Shown here: positions 9,574 to 18,711 of the stretch, piece after piece
Layout of the letters: each line of letters starts with the position of its first letter
Numbering within the stretch: the first letter of the stretch is position 1
Origin: Procambarus clarkii
Taxonomy: Eukaryota; Arthropoda; Malacostraca; Decapoda; Cambaridae
Direction of reading: 5' to 3'
Length of the DNA stretch: 64,000 bases
Assembly (NCBI RefSeq): GCF_040958095.1
Contig: NC_091154.1
Span: 46,856,232 to 46,920,231 of the forward strand
Notes under the pieces: model-generated
What the model was told of the DNA's origin: nothing
Databases searched by the model: none
The model's input: the letters and a program-made list of their open reading frames with translations, nothing else
Position numbers and translations under genes: made by a program

Positions 9574-9999
9574 TATGTGTGTATGTATTGTGTATGTGCT
9601 CTGTCCAGTAAATGTATTCCAATTTGCTGGTGTTTGCCCTTGTCCTAGTGAGGCTTCCCAGGAAATAGTAAAGGAAGAGAGAGAGAGAGAGAAAGAACCA
9701 AGAACCACCGCTGTGGACAAGGTAGGACGAAAACTAGTAAGTTAAAGGGGATTGAGGAGATCATATCACATAAGGAGAGAGTGGGGAGTCACAGGGGCTC
9801 GAGTGGGTGTGTGCATGTGACAACGAGGCTAAGTGTTGGAGCCTCATCCCCTAAATGTGTGATGTTGAGCCCCTCTCCAAGAGCCAGAAGCGCCTAGTGT
9901 GATCTCCTAGTGAAGTGTAAGCACTCTACCGAGTTGTGGGTTGGGTTGTCCGTAAAGGAGGAACACGACGACAACACCACCAACACCCACACTATAATA

Positions 10000-11094
10000 A
10001 TATGTACACACTCTACACTGCCACACACTATATACATTCACCATCAACACACTCAGAACACCGCGAGTGTGAGCAGCCACACCCAGCCAGTCCTCCCTCA
10101 CTCCAACATCTTACTCGCCAACATTGCTCCTCCCACCATACTGTTATTGTATTTATTACACAATTTACACATGTTATATATACCTATTTACACATGTTAT
10201 ATATACCTATCTACATGTTTTATTTACCAGAACTATGCAAGTAAGCCGGTATTGTGTCCAAACAGTATAGTGGCCACCATACACTGCATGACAAATCACA
10301 CAGCAGACAGCAGACGACGCCACGATTACGACGTCACCTCCCTCACCAAAATAGCTCCTCACAACATACTCCTGGTGCTGTTATTACACTATTCTGCACA
10401 CACTGTATATACCCATGTACATGTGTGTTCCCCATAGCGAATCACGAAGCTAGTACGGTGAGCAAAACAAGAGTGGCTGCCCCACAGTGAGGCTACCTCA
10501 ATTCTCTTCCTTCCTCCCTCCATCACCAAAATTTCTCCTTCCTACGCACAACGCTCATTATAACCACAATCCTGGTCACTAATACCTGTAAATGAATAAT
10601 TGACCACAAGTTTATTTTGAAAAGGAACCTAAAAAGTCGTTTGAAGATTCCTAGATGGACGAAATAATGCTGTGGTGCTGTGGCTAACACTGTGAACATC
10701 GTGAACAGCATTGAATCACTGATATTTGAACATTGTACCCAGTCATTATCACACTCGGGCTCTTCTATAATACTATCATGGCTAAATAAAACAGATTATA
10801 TATATATTTTGACAATATTAGGCAATGCTGCGGTCACACGCTGAACAGCAGTGATGTGCGCTCATGCTGCAAGCGCCAGCCTTGGTTGCTCACTCACTAC
10901 TGAGGCTCTGACACCCGGCAATGTGGACCATGATTTTTTTTTAAGATGGGGTCTGTTTACAAGAGCCCTGAGGAAGCTGATGTGAACCCCATGTAGCCGA
11001 GGGAGTTTTGAATGGAACGTGAAAAATAAAAACACCCGGGGGCGCGTTGCACACCCTAAGCCTGGGCCTGCAGGCGCGTTGCGCAGTTAAAGGG
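10000..11094 (+). mobile_element. Non-autonomous piggyBac-like element, family I copy 1, right part
   Basis: It resumes after the insertion and matches 52840-53867. The right end is ggcgcgttgcgcagttaaaggg followed by TTAA (11095-11098), which gives the full terminal sequence CCCTTTAACTGCGCAACGCG when read inward. The inside contains TATA-rich units (ttatatatacctatctacatg) and Gly/Arg-free non-coding sequence. No transposase. Confidence 0.82.
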
Positions 11095-11098
11095 TTAA

Positions 11099-11169
11099 AG
11101 ATCTCACAAGTATTTTAATATGAAATCTTCAAAAAAATCTTCATGGCATTGTGAACACACAACATTTCT
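11099..11169. other. Short flank downstream of the zinc-finger gene
   Basis: AT-rich sequence between the family I element and the zinc-finger stop codon. It would be the start of the 3' UTR. No clear polyadenylation signal on the minus strand within it, so the 3' UTR may read into the transposon. Confidence 0.4.
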
Positions 11170-12450
11170 CTATATATTATGAATTCGCTTATGTTTTAAT
11201 AATGTAAATTTGGATGAAAAGTGTTTTGAACATTCTGAACACTGATATGGTTTTTCTCCAGTATGGCCTATTAAATGGCTAACAAGCTTATCTTTTTCAT
11301 TAAAGTCTTTTAAACACACAGAACATTGATATGGTGTCTCTCCTGTATGACACTTTGAATGCCTTCCTAGCTTCCCTCTCTCAGAAAAAGACTTTAGACA
11401 CACTAGACACTGATAGGATTTTACATCTGTGTGAATAGCTGCATGTCTTACCAAATTAGATTTTTCTTTAAAGGCTTTTAAACAAACCGAACATTGATAA
11501 GGTTTCTCTTCTGTATGAACTCGCATATGTCTTGCTAAGCTGCCTGCATGAAAAAATACTTTTAAACATTGTAAACACTGATATTGCTTTTCTCGATTAT
11601 GAATTTTCATGTGTGTTACTAAAACAGATTTTTGAGTAAAGTCTTTCAGACATTCTGAACATTGATATGGTCTCTCTCCTGTATGAATTCTTGTATGGCT
11701 AACTAGTTTAGCTTTTTCATAAAAGCCTTTTGAACACTCTGAGCACTGATATGGTTTCTCCCCTGTATGCAATCTTGTATGATTTACTAGATTTGATCTT
11801 ACTGAAAAGGATTTTGGACATTCTGAACACTGATATGGCTTTTCACCTGTATGAACTCTCATATGGGTTACTAAAGCACCTTTATCAGAAAAGCATTTTG
11901 AACATTCTGGGCATTTATGTGGCTTATCTCCTGTATGAGTTCTCATGTGTGTGTCAAGTGCAGTTTTTTGTTTAAAGTCCCTTAAACATTCTGAACACTG
12001 AAATGGTTTTTCTCCTGTATGAATTCGAATGTGTTTTACTAGATTTCCCTTTTCACTGAATCCTTTTGGACATTCTGTACACTGATAGGGTTTTTCTCCA
12101 GTATGAGTTCTTATGTGTGTGTCTAATGCAGACCTCTGTTTAAAGTTTTTTAGACATTCTGTACACTGATATGGTTTTTCTCCTGTATGAACTCTTTCAT
12201 GGTATATTAAACTGGATTTTACTGAAAAGGCTTTAAAGCATACTAAACACTGATATGGCTTTTCTCCTGTATGAACTCTCGAGTGGATTACTAAAGCACC
12301 TTTATCAGAAAAATTCTTTTGACATTCTAAACACTGATATGGCTTCTCTCCTGTATGAGTTCTCATGTGAGAGTTAAGAGAAGACTTTTTTTTTAAGTCT
12401 TTTAAACATACTGGACAATGATATAGCAGTTCTCCTTTACACACTTTCAT
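11170..12450 (-). CDS. C2H2 zinc-finger protein, 15 tandem fingers
   Basis: The frame encodes 15 consecutive C2H2 fingers of the (Y/F)xCxxCxKxFxxxxxLxxHxxxH type. Most are joined by TGEKPYQC linkers, and linkers 10-13 are degenerate (NREKQ, TEEKP, TDVKS, TGETP). The last finger ends KHKRIHNI-stop. ATG at 12448-12450 (MKVCKGELL) is the first Met. The frame stays open upstream to about 12496 without another ATG, so an upstream exon is likely. No KRAB, BTB or ZAD domain is visible. Expected role: nuclear sequence-specific DNA-binding regulator. The fingers have no stops and the region is AT-rich, unlike the GC-rich DIRS copies. This is the best host-gene candidate here. It could be a retrocopy, as the visible part is intronless. 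Confidence 0.88.
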   Translation of the reverse strand: MKVCKGELLYHCPVCLKDLKKKSSLNSHMRTHTGEKPYQCLECQKNFSDKGALVIHSRVHTGEKPYQCLVCFKAFSVKSSLIYHERVHTGEKPYQCTECLKNFKQRSALDTHIRTHTGEKPYQCTECPKGFSEKGNLVKHIRIHTGEKPFQCSECLRDFKQKTALDTHMRTHTGDKPHKCPECSKCFSDKGALVTHMRVHTGEKPYQCSECPKSFSVRSNLVNHTRLHTGEKPYQCSECSKGFYEKAKLVSHTRIHTGERPYQCSECLKDFTQKSVLVTHMKIHNREKQYQCLQCLKVFFHAGSLARHMRVHTEEKPYQCSVCLKAFKEKSNLVRHAAIHTDVKSYQCLVCLKSFSERGKLGRHSKCHTGETPYQCSVCLKDFNEKDKLVSHLIGHTGEKPYQCSECSKHFSSKFTLLKHKRIHNI

Positions 12451-12772
12451 CTTTGTGAGCAGAGAAGACTTACACGTCACAACAACACAAAATGTTGAGG
12501 CAATGCCTCTTTAACTCTTGTGCATTAACTCTGAGTATAACACTGATATAACTTACATATACTTTATATGAAATTTAAACATCTAAAGTTAATCATTACT
12601 TTCAATTTTGTTAATGATTATGAATATTGACAGTTTGACCTTACATGTATAGTCTTGTGTATTGCAAAACAATAATATATTTTTAACATCTTTATATGAT
12701 ATACTACACATGAAAATATTCTAGTGAACAGATACTCAATATTAATATTTATGCTATGTATAAGCTCATATA

Positions 12773-13100
12773 TGGCTTGTTATACATGGAAAGTTTATGA
12801 CTAGTTAAACATGAAAAGTTTATGGCTTGTTATACATGGAAAGTTTATGACTAGTTAAACATGAAAACTTTATGGGTTGTTATACAAGGAAAGTTTATGA
12901 CTTGTTATACATTGAAAGTTTATGGCTTGTTATACATTGAAAGTTTATGGCTTGTTATACATTGAAAGTTTATGGCTTGTTATACATTGAAAGTTTATGG
13001 CTTGTTATACATTGAAAGTTTATGGCTTGTTATACATGGAAAATTTATGGTTTGCTATACATGGAAAATTTATGGCATGTTATTCATGGGAAGGTTGATA
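12773..13100. repeat. 25-bp minisatellite upstream of the zinc-finger gene
   Basis: About 13 tandem units of about 25 bp (consensus tggcttgttatacattgaaagttta). Units at 12900-13025 are nearly identical and the outer ones diverged (gactagttaaacatg variants). AT-rich and non-coding. It lies between the zinc-finger frame and the candidate upstream exon, so it would be intronic if they belong to one gene. Confidence 0.93.
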
Positions 13101-13705
13101 CATGAAAATTTTTAGGAGCATTGAATTTATGTACAAACTCTTAAGTGAGTTACCAAGAAAATTGAATTATTCTACAAGATGCAAAACCTTAACATGACTT
13201 CCCCACACTATAATTTACAGACATTCCAGATGAAAATATGGACAATTTATTTAGGAGCATTGAATGGTCATGTTGCACCTTGCTTCATTATGTGACATAG
13301 GACACATGACGTAAAATATTCACATTCCGGTCATTAAATTAAAATAATAATAATATATGAATCTATTGATAAAATTTGTGAATTTTTTTACTTTATAAAT
13401 ATTCAATTACATTTCTATTTTGCAGAGTGGTTAAGCAATTAATAGATTTCCATAAAACATCACACACAAATATTCAAAATTCAATATTCATATTCTGCAT
13501 GATTATTGACTAATAACTTAACTATACTGGACTTAGGTATAAATAAATTATTTATTAATTTATTTCATAATGTTCGCAAACCGCTTATGCAACATTTCTG
13601 AGTAGGCACACTTTTGCTGCACTAAGGTGTAAATATGTCCACAGGCGTGTTGGTGTGTGTTTAGCTCTTGGGTACTGATTGACACATACAATGTATGCCA
13701 CTTAC
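13101..13705. other. AT-rich stretch, nothing recognised
   Basis: AT-rich single-copy-looking sequence with no long frame, RNA or transposon signature on either strand. If the candidate exon at 13706-13766 belongs to the zinc-finger gene, this would be intron. Confidence 0.4.
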
Positions 13706-13766
13706 CAGAAATTTTAAGCACTAGTTGCCAGGAGGGCAAGTGCAGATCTTCTGGCATATGGATGAT
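13706..13766 (-). other. Candidate small coding exon upstream of the zinc-finger gene
   Basis: On the minus strand a pyrimidine-rich acceptor (ctataatttttcag) precedes 13766. Then come atcatcc, an ATG at 13755-13757 and 17 codons (MPEDLHLPSWQLVLKIS), and a perfect donor (G|GTAAGT) at 13706/13705. The remaining phase is one base. A possible matching acceptor lies at about 12492 (ag|gc), which would keep the zinc-finger frame, but it has a poor pyrimidine tract. The exon signals are good; the link to the zinc-finger gene is inference. Confidence 0.35.
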
Positions 13767-13885
13767 CTGAAAAATTATAGAATAACATTAAAAGACATGA
13801 ATAAACTAATATGAAACATCTGAGTTTTAATTAAATTTTTCCTGCCAGGATATTCAGATTCAACAATTTTTTTTGTATTATTATT

Positions 13886-13958
13886 TATACATACAAGAGT
13901 TGTTACATTCTTGTACAGCCACTAGTACGCGTAGCATTTCAGGCAGGTCCTTAACCCC
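13886..13958 (-). mobile_element. SINE S1 3' fragment
   Basis: This is the reverse complement of the S1 SINE tail (the acttgcccgaaacgctacgc-type segment through the gtaacaactcttgtat segment), as at 7018-7075. The tRNA head is absent, so it is a 5'-truncated or broken copy. Confidence 0.85.
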
Positions 13959-14544
13959 TGAGCTGCTCCTGCAATTATAGCCTGCAACACACCCAGGTGC
14001 AAGAAATAAAAAAATAACAAAAAACCAGCATTGAATGTAGTTAAACGCCATTTTCTGGGTGAGTCCCAGAGGCTCCCCGGAGCTTTGCCAGGCTGATATG
14101 CTAATGTCAGACTTTGGCATCAGTCATGTGTATGGAGTTCTTAGGCCTACCGGGGACCACGGCCAAAACCGGGCCCCTTCAGAGAGGCAAGGGAGCAATG
14201 GCCTTTAGAAACCCCGGTGTGGTTGGAAGCATTCTATGTCTGCCACCGACCGGAAAAGGCACTCAGAAAGGTAAGCGCCTCAAAACAAACCCCTATTCTG
14301 GTTAAAATTGCTACCAAAAGCCGAACTAGTGGATAGAACTCCCCAACAGAAAACAAGCAAACTAGTGTAACGTCACACGTCACCGCGCCGCTGTCTGCGC
14401 AGCTCCCCCCCTCCCTGGGAGGGGGAAGGGGGAGCCCCAGACCCTTCACGCCGGTTACCCACACCTCAGTTCTGAGGCTGGATGTCAAAAATGCGAAAAA
14501 ACTGCCGACCGGAGGGAGGGAAGGATGCCGGGAAGCCTCCGGGA

Positions 14545-14625
14545 CTCACCCAGAAAATGGCGTTTCATTACATTCAACGCTGGTTTTCTGGGGGGAGCCC
14601 CGTCAACTCCCTGGAGCTAAGTACC
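14545..14625. repeat. DIRS copy A internal complementary region
   Basis: The segment is complementary to the left terminus (14025-14080) and continues directly into the complement of the right terminus (gggggagccccgtc). This is the DIRS arrangement, in which the internal region matches the junction of both ends and templates circle completion. Confidence 0.85.
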
Positions 14626-14748
14626 CACAGATTGAAAAAGAGGGACTTACCCGGGAGGCGGTGGTCTCTCACTCCTGAACTCGAAGTTGAGACAACTGGC
14701 TGCAACCTCCACACAAAGCAACACAGGCCCGATGGGGCCCAGTGACAT

Positions 14749-15481
14749 TCACGAGGTAACAAGCAGCCAGGACCCTGTTCGACCGCCAAAAACCCCGCGC
14801 CCGAATATCAGACAAGACATATTCCCAAAGACGGCAGCAAGAGCCGCGAACTTACGGGCGTCATGGGCACGGGGATAGACCGCAGGCTGGCTGGACTTGA
14901 TAACTCTGCGGACAACCTGGGAGAACCGAACCCGCGAACAGGGAAGAAGGGAAACTGGATCAACCCAAAGCGCGTCCCCGGACACAGAAGCCGTGGCGTG
15001 CAAATAACGGCGAAGCACCGCAACTGGACACAAAACATGATGCACCCCCGGCCTGACCAACCAAGCATCAACCACCCATGGACCCCTCTGGAACGCAGCA
15101 GTCTCATTCTTCACCAGAAAAGGAGACAGCTGCAAGCGAACAAAACAATCTCCAAGACCAAAAGAGCAGAAACCCCTGCGCTGGAGGAGAGCATGAAGCT
15201 CCCCTACCCGACCCCCAGAGGCTAATGCCAACAAGAAAAGAGCCTTGGAGAAACAATCCCGGACCGAAGGGGCCACAACGAAACGAGGAGACGAAAGGTA
15301 AGCGAGCACTCTGTCCAAAGACCAGGATGGCTCAGGCGGCGCATGAGCAGGCCGGAGGTGAAACAAGGCATGAGACAGCTTGCGAAACAGCGCAGACATA
15401 ACATTGATATCGAAGGCAAGCTGAAGCGGCTCCGCCAGCGGCGCACGATACGAGGCGACAGTGTTAGGCATATGACGGTCC
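14749..15481 (-). pseudogene. DIRS tyrosine recombinase, C-terminal part, broken
   Basis: The minus frame matches the copy C recombinase from MPNTVASYRA to HDARKFAALAAVFGNMS. The first catalytic Arg (LASGGRVGELHAL) and the His-x-x-Arg box (HDARK) are present. A frameshift after FGNMS removes the catalytic Tyr region in frame. Codons upstream of 15482 belong to the inserted piggyBac-like and pogo-like ends, so the first 50 or so residues of the open frame are foreign. The N-terminal half lies at 28151-28890. Confidence 0.85.
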
Positions 15482-15485
15482 TTAA

Positions 15486-15508
15486 CCCTTAAATGGCGCA
15501 TAGCTATA
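15486..15508 (+). mobile_element. piggyBac-like family II copy 1, left tip
   Basis: After the TTAA at 15482-15485 the sequence CCCTTAAATGGCGCATAGC starts the family II terminus. It ends at TA (15507-15508), where the pogo-like element inserted, and continues at 18712. Confidence 0.75.
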
Positions 15509-16263
15509 CAGTGCTTCCTCAGACTAACGAACCCCGCTCTATCGAATTCCCGGAAGAGCCGAACAAATTGAATTCGGTTCCAAATGTTCAGTGGAACATA
15601 CAAATGTTCGATTAAGTGAGGAATGTTCGTCCAAGCGGTCACTGAGGCCGAGCGTCAGAGCTGGCTGTCATCAACTATGATTCGCCAGAGTGTAAACAGT
15701 TATGTAGTGTTTTATTATCCCTACCCATAGTTTCTAGGGAGAAATGGTGATAAAAATGGTGATAAAATGGTGTCAGGGGGGCATTGGTGAGAGAGTTGTT
15801 GTCAGGAGGCAACACATGCTCCCCCGCCCCCACCCTCCTTCCTCCACCTGACCACAGAGACCACTCACTCTCCTCTCGTTGTCAGATGCCAAGAGTCAAT
15901 TTAATGATAATTATCGCATTATCTACACTGAAAATAGCCTTTTTATTAGAAAAATGTCATATTGGAGCAATAATAATTGTGAAAATTGTAATATATACAG
16001 TACATATTTTAAACAGTTTGAACACATTTCCTTTTCACAGAATTTTTAATACAATTGGGGTGTAGATAACAGCTGGCATTGTGTGGCCGGCCGGTCGCTC
16101 CCTGAGCCATTGGGGGGGTGGTTTCCTGGATCCCTCCCTCCCTCCCTCCTCTAACAGCCTACGTACTGTACTAATATCTATTTAGAATAAATTTTGAGGA
16201 GGCCAATAAAACAAGCACAGGTCGTGTGAACGTTAGGCCTTGGTGAGGTGGCTGGCATCATTT

Positions 16264-16990
16264 GTGGTGGTGTCAGGGGAGGCAGGTGGTGTCAGGGGAG
16301 GCAGGCGTGTCAGGGGAGGCAGGTGGTGTCAGGGGAGGCAGGTGGTGTCAGGGGAGGCAGGTGGTGTCAGGGGAGGCAGGCGGTGTCATGGGAGGCAGGT
16401 GGGGTCAGGGGAGGCAGGTGGTGTCAGGGGAGGCAGGTGGTGTCAGGGGAGGCAGGCGGTGTCATGGGAGGCAGGTGGGGTCAGGGGAGGCAGGTGGTGT
16501 CAGGGGAGGCAGGTGGTGTCAGGGGAGGCAGGTGGGGTCAAGGGAGGCAGGTGGGGTCAGGGGAGGCAGGCGGTGTCAGGGGAGGCAGGTGGTGGAAAGA
16601 GGCAGGTGGTGTCAGGGGAGGCAGGTGGGGTCAGGGGAGGCAGGCGGTGTCAGGGGAGGCAGGTGGGGTCAGGGGAGGCAGGTGGTGTTAGGGGTGGCAG
16701 GTGGGGTCAGGGGAGGCAGGCGGTGTCAGGGGAGGCAGGCGGGGTCAGGGGAGGCAGGCGGGGTCAGGGGAGGCAGGTGGGGTCAGGGGAGGCAGGTGAT
16801 GTCAGGGGAGGCAGGTGGGGTCAGGGGAGGCAGGTGGGGTCAGGAGAGGCAGGTGGGGTCAGGGGAGGTAGGTGGGGTCAGGGGAGGCAGGTGGGGTCAG
16901 GGGAGGCAGGTGGGGTCAGGGGAGGCAGGTGGGGTCAGGGGAGGCAGGCGGTGTCAGGGGGAGGCAGGTGGTGGAAGGAGGCAGGTGGGG
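16264..16990. repeat. 19-bp G-rich minisatellite
   Basis: About 38 units of 19 bp (gtcaggggaggcaggtggt and one-base variants). The plus strand is strongly G-rich with repeated GGGG and GG runs. Long Gly-Arg-rich frames are open in all three plus frames because the period is not a multiple of 3; these are not taken as genes. Confidence 0.95.
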
Positions 16991-17329
16991 TCAGTGGTGG
17001 AAGGTGTTGTCAGGGGAGGTGGAAGTGGAGAGAGAAGGGTGGTGACCACGCATGGCTGCCAAACCTCTCATTCATACTCTATTATAAATCTCAATCTTAG
17101 CTGTAAAATATTTATGCCAAAATATGTTAATTTTCGTGTATTAATATACATTATTAATCATTAACACGTTTTATTGTTTCCTGAAGAAAACAATAGCTGA
17201 CTTGGCATTGTGGTGTGTATGGCCGGGTACCTGGGGGTGGGGGGGGGGTCCTGGAGGTGTGAGAGGAGACCTGTCAACCCATCATTTTTTTTTGTCGGGA
17301 GAGTTGAGACGCTTCCAAGCCTGCTGCTT

Positions 17330-18515
17330 CAATACACGGTGTGGGTGGTGTGGTATGGTTTGGGTGGTGTGGTTGGGTGTGGGGGGATGATGTGGGTGGT
17401 GTGGGGTGTGTGGGGGATGATGTGGGTGGTGGTGTGGGGTGTGTGGGTGGTGGTGTGGGGAGTGTGGGTGGTGGGGGCGAATGGTGTTAGTGGTGTTGGG
17501 GATGGTGTGGGGGTGTGGGGGATGGTGTGGGTGGTGTGGGGGATGGTGTGGGTGGTGGTGTGGGGTGTGTGGGGGATGGTGTGGGTGGTGGTGTGGGGTG
17601 TGTGGGTGGTGGTGTGGGGTGTGTGGGTGGTGGTGTGGGGAGTGTGGGTGGTGGGGGCGAATGGTGTTAGTGGTGTGGGGAGTGTAGGTGGTGGGGGCGA
17701 ATGGTGTTAGTGGTGTGGGGGATGGTGTGGGTGGTGTGGAGGATGGTGTGGGTGGTGTGGGGGATGGTGTGGGTGATGTGGGGGATGGTGTGGGTGGTGT
17801 GGGGGATGGTGTGGAGGATGGTGTGGGTGGTGTGGAGGATGGTGTAGGTGGTGTGGGGGATGGTGTGGATGGTGTGGGTGGTGTGGGGGATGGTGTGGGT
17901 GGTGTGGGGGATGGTGTGGGTGGTGTGGGGGATGGTGTGGGTGGTGTGGGGGATGGTGTGGGTGGTGTGGGGGATGGTGTGGGTGGTGTGGGGGATGGTG
18001 TGGGTGGTGTGGGGGATGGTGTGGGTGGTGTGGAGGATGGTGTGGGTGGTGTGGAGGATGGTGTGGGTGGTGTGGAGGATGGTGTGGGTGGTGTGGAGGA
18101 TGGTGTGGGTGGTGTGGAGGATGGTGTGGGTGGTGTGGAGGATGGTGTGGGTGGTGTGGAGGATGGTGTGGGTGGTGTTGAGGATGGTGTGGGTGGTGTG
18201 GGGGATGGTGTGGGTGGTGTGGAGGATGGTGTGGGTGGTGTGGAGGATGGTGTGGGTGGTGTGGAGGATGGTGTGGGTGGTGTGGAGGATGGTGTGGGTG
18301 GTGTTGAGGATGGTGTGGGTGGTGTGGAGGATGGTGTGGGTGGTGTGGAGGATGGTGTGGGTGGTGTGGAGGATGGTGTGGGTGGTGTGGAGGATGGTGT
18401 GGGTGGTGTGGAGGATGGTGTGGGTGGTGTGGGGGATGGTGTGGAGGATGGTGTGGGTGGTGTGGAGGATGGTGTGAGTGGGGTGGGGGATGGTGTGAGT
18501 GGGGTGGGGGATGGT
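17330..18515. repeat. GT-rich minisatellite, 21-bp units
   Basis: From 17330 to 17700 the array is irregular (tgtgggtggtg with gcgaatggtgttag interruptions). From about 17705 to 18510 it is a regular 21-bp array (ggtgtggaggatggtgtgggt), about 38 units. The period is 7 codons, so the plus strand reads as repeated VEDGVGG and the minus strand as repeated TPPTPSS. Strong G-strand asymmetry. Confidence 0.95.
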
Positions 18516-18711
18516 GATTCTCGCATCTCAGATTATTATTGACACCAAAAGAGCATGAAAGATATTATAATGAAGCACCACACAACATAGAAACAAACTA
18601 ATGTGTCCTGGCATATGTTTAAAAAAAATAAAAATAAGAAGGTTGTTGGGGCCGGACGAATGGAACGAATCGGCTTCGCCCCATATAGTTCGTTCAAGTG
18701 AGGACACACTG

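Larger units (their letters stand above)
4716..9999. mobile_element. LTR-like or unclassified insertion with nested elements
   Basis: Comparison with intact family I sequence shows that 4716-9999 is extra. It is flanked by ATAT (4712-4715 and 10000-10003). Its ends TGTTAT and ATAATA form an imperfect short inverted repeat, as in LTR retrotransposons. Without the SINE, MITE, TA tracts and Tigger, about 2.1 kb remain: 4716-6189, 6691-6817, 7107-7184 and 9576-9999. These hold a TATA-like gagtattaaacc near 5100, a donor-like ctgcggtaagc near 5193, and no gag or pol frame. A solo LTR or a small non-autonomous LTR element fits. I cannot name the family. Confidence 0.5.
14025..15485 (-). mobile_element. 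DIRS copy A, 3' segment (ITR, ICR, YR end)
   Basis: It starts with the DIRS left terminus ccagcattgaatg and runs through the ITR (14025-about 14475), the internal complementary region (14545-14625) and the 3' half of the tyrosine-recombinase frame. It stops at TTAA (15482-15485). The next DIRS base is found at 28151: gacggtccTTAA on one side and TTAAacaaccaagagag on the other rejoin to match gacggtcctgaaacaaccacgag in copy C (about 36945-36970). Copy A is therefore split by a 12.7-kb insertion. Confidence 0.9.
15509..18711. mobile_element. Pogo-like non-autonomous element packed with minisatellites, copy 1
   Basis: Ends read inward CAGTGCTTCCTCAGACTAACGAAC (left, split here as CAGTGCTTCCTCAG and ACTAACGAAC) and CAGTGTGTCCTCA...AACGAAC (right). 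TA lies on both sides (15507-15508, 18712-18713). About 3.2 kb, no transposase. The interior contains a C-rich tract, a 19-bp array, an AT-rich spacer (17060-17200) and a GT-rich array. A second copy, 61834 to beyond 64000, is collinear. TIR style and TA target indicate mobilisation by a Tigger/pogo transposase. Confidence 0.82.

Noticed and set aside
9316..9622. N-terminal extension of the Tigger transposase
   Set aside because: Open frame upstream of MGPKK, but it overlaps the terminal repeat and is not conserved in the other copies, which start at MGPKK.
10921..11000. Hammerhead-like ccctgaggaagctgatgtg segment in family I
   Set aside because: A CTGATG string is present but no GAAA box at the right distance and no stem II could be drawn.
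16240..17164. Long Gly/Arg-rich open frames on the plus strand
   Set aside because: They are produced by the 19-bp tandem array, occur in all three frames and differ in length only with unit phase. No codon bias or conserved start.
17282..18542. VEDGVGG and TPPTPSS repeat proteins on opposite strands
   Set aside because: Both follow from a 21-bp array without stops. The second element copy has a shorter, irregular array, so no protein is conserved.
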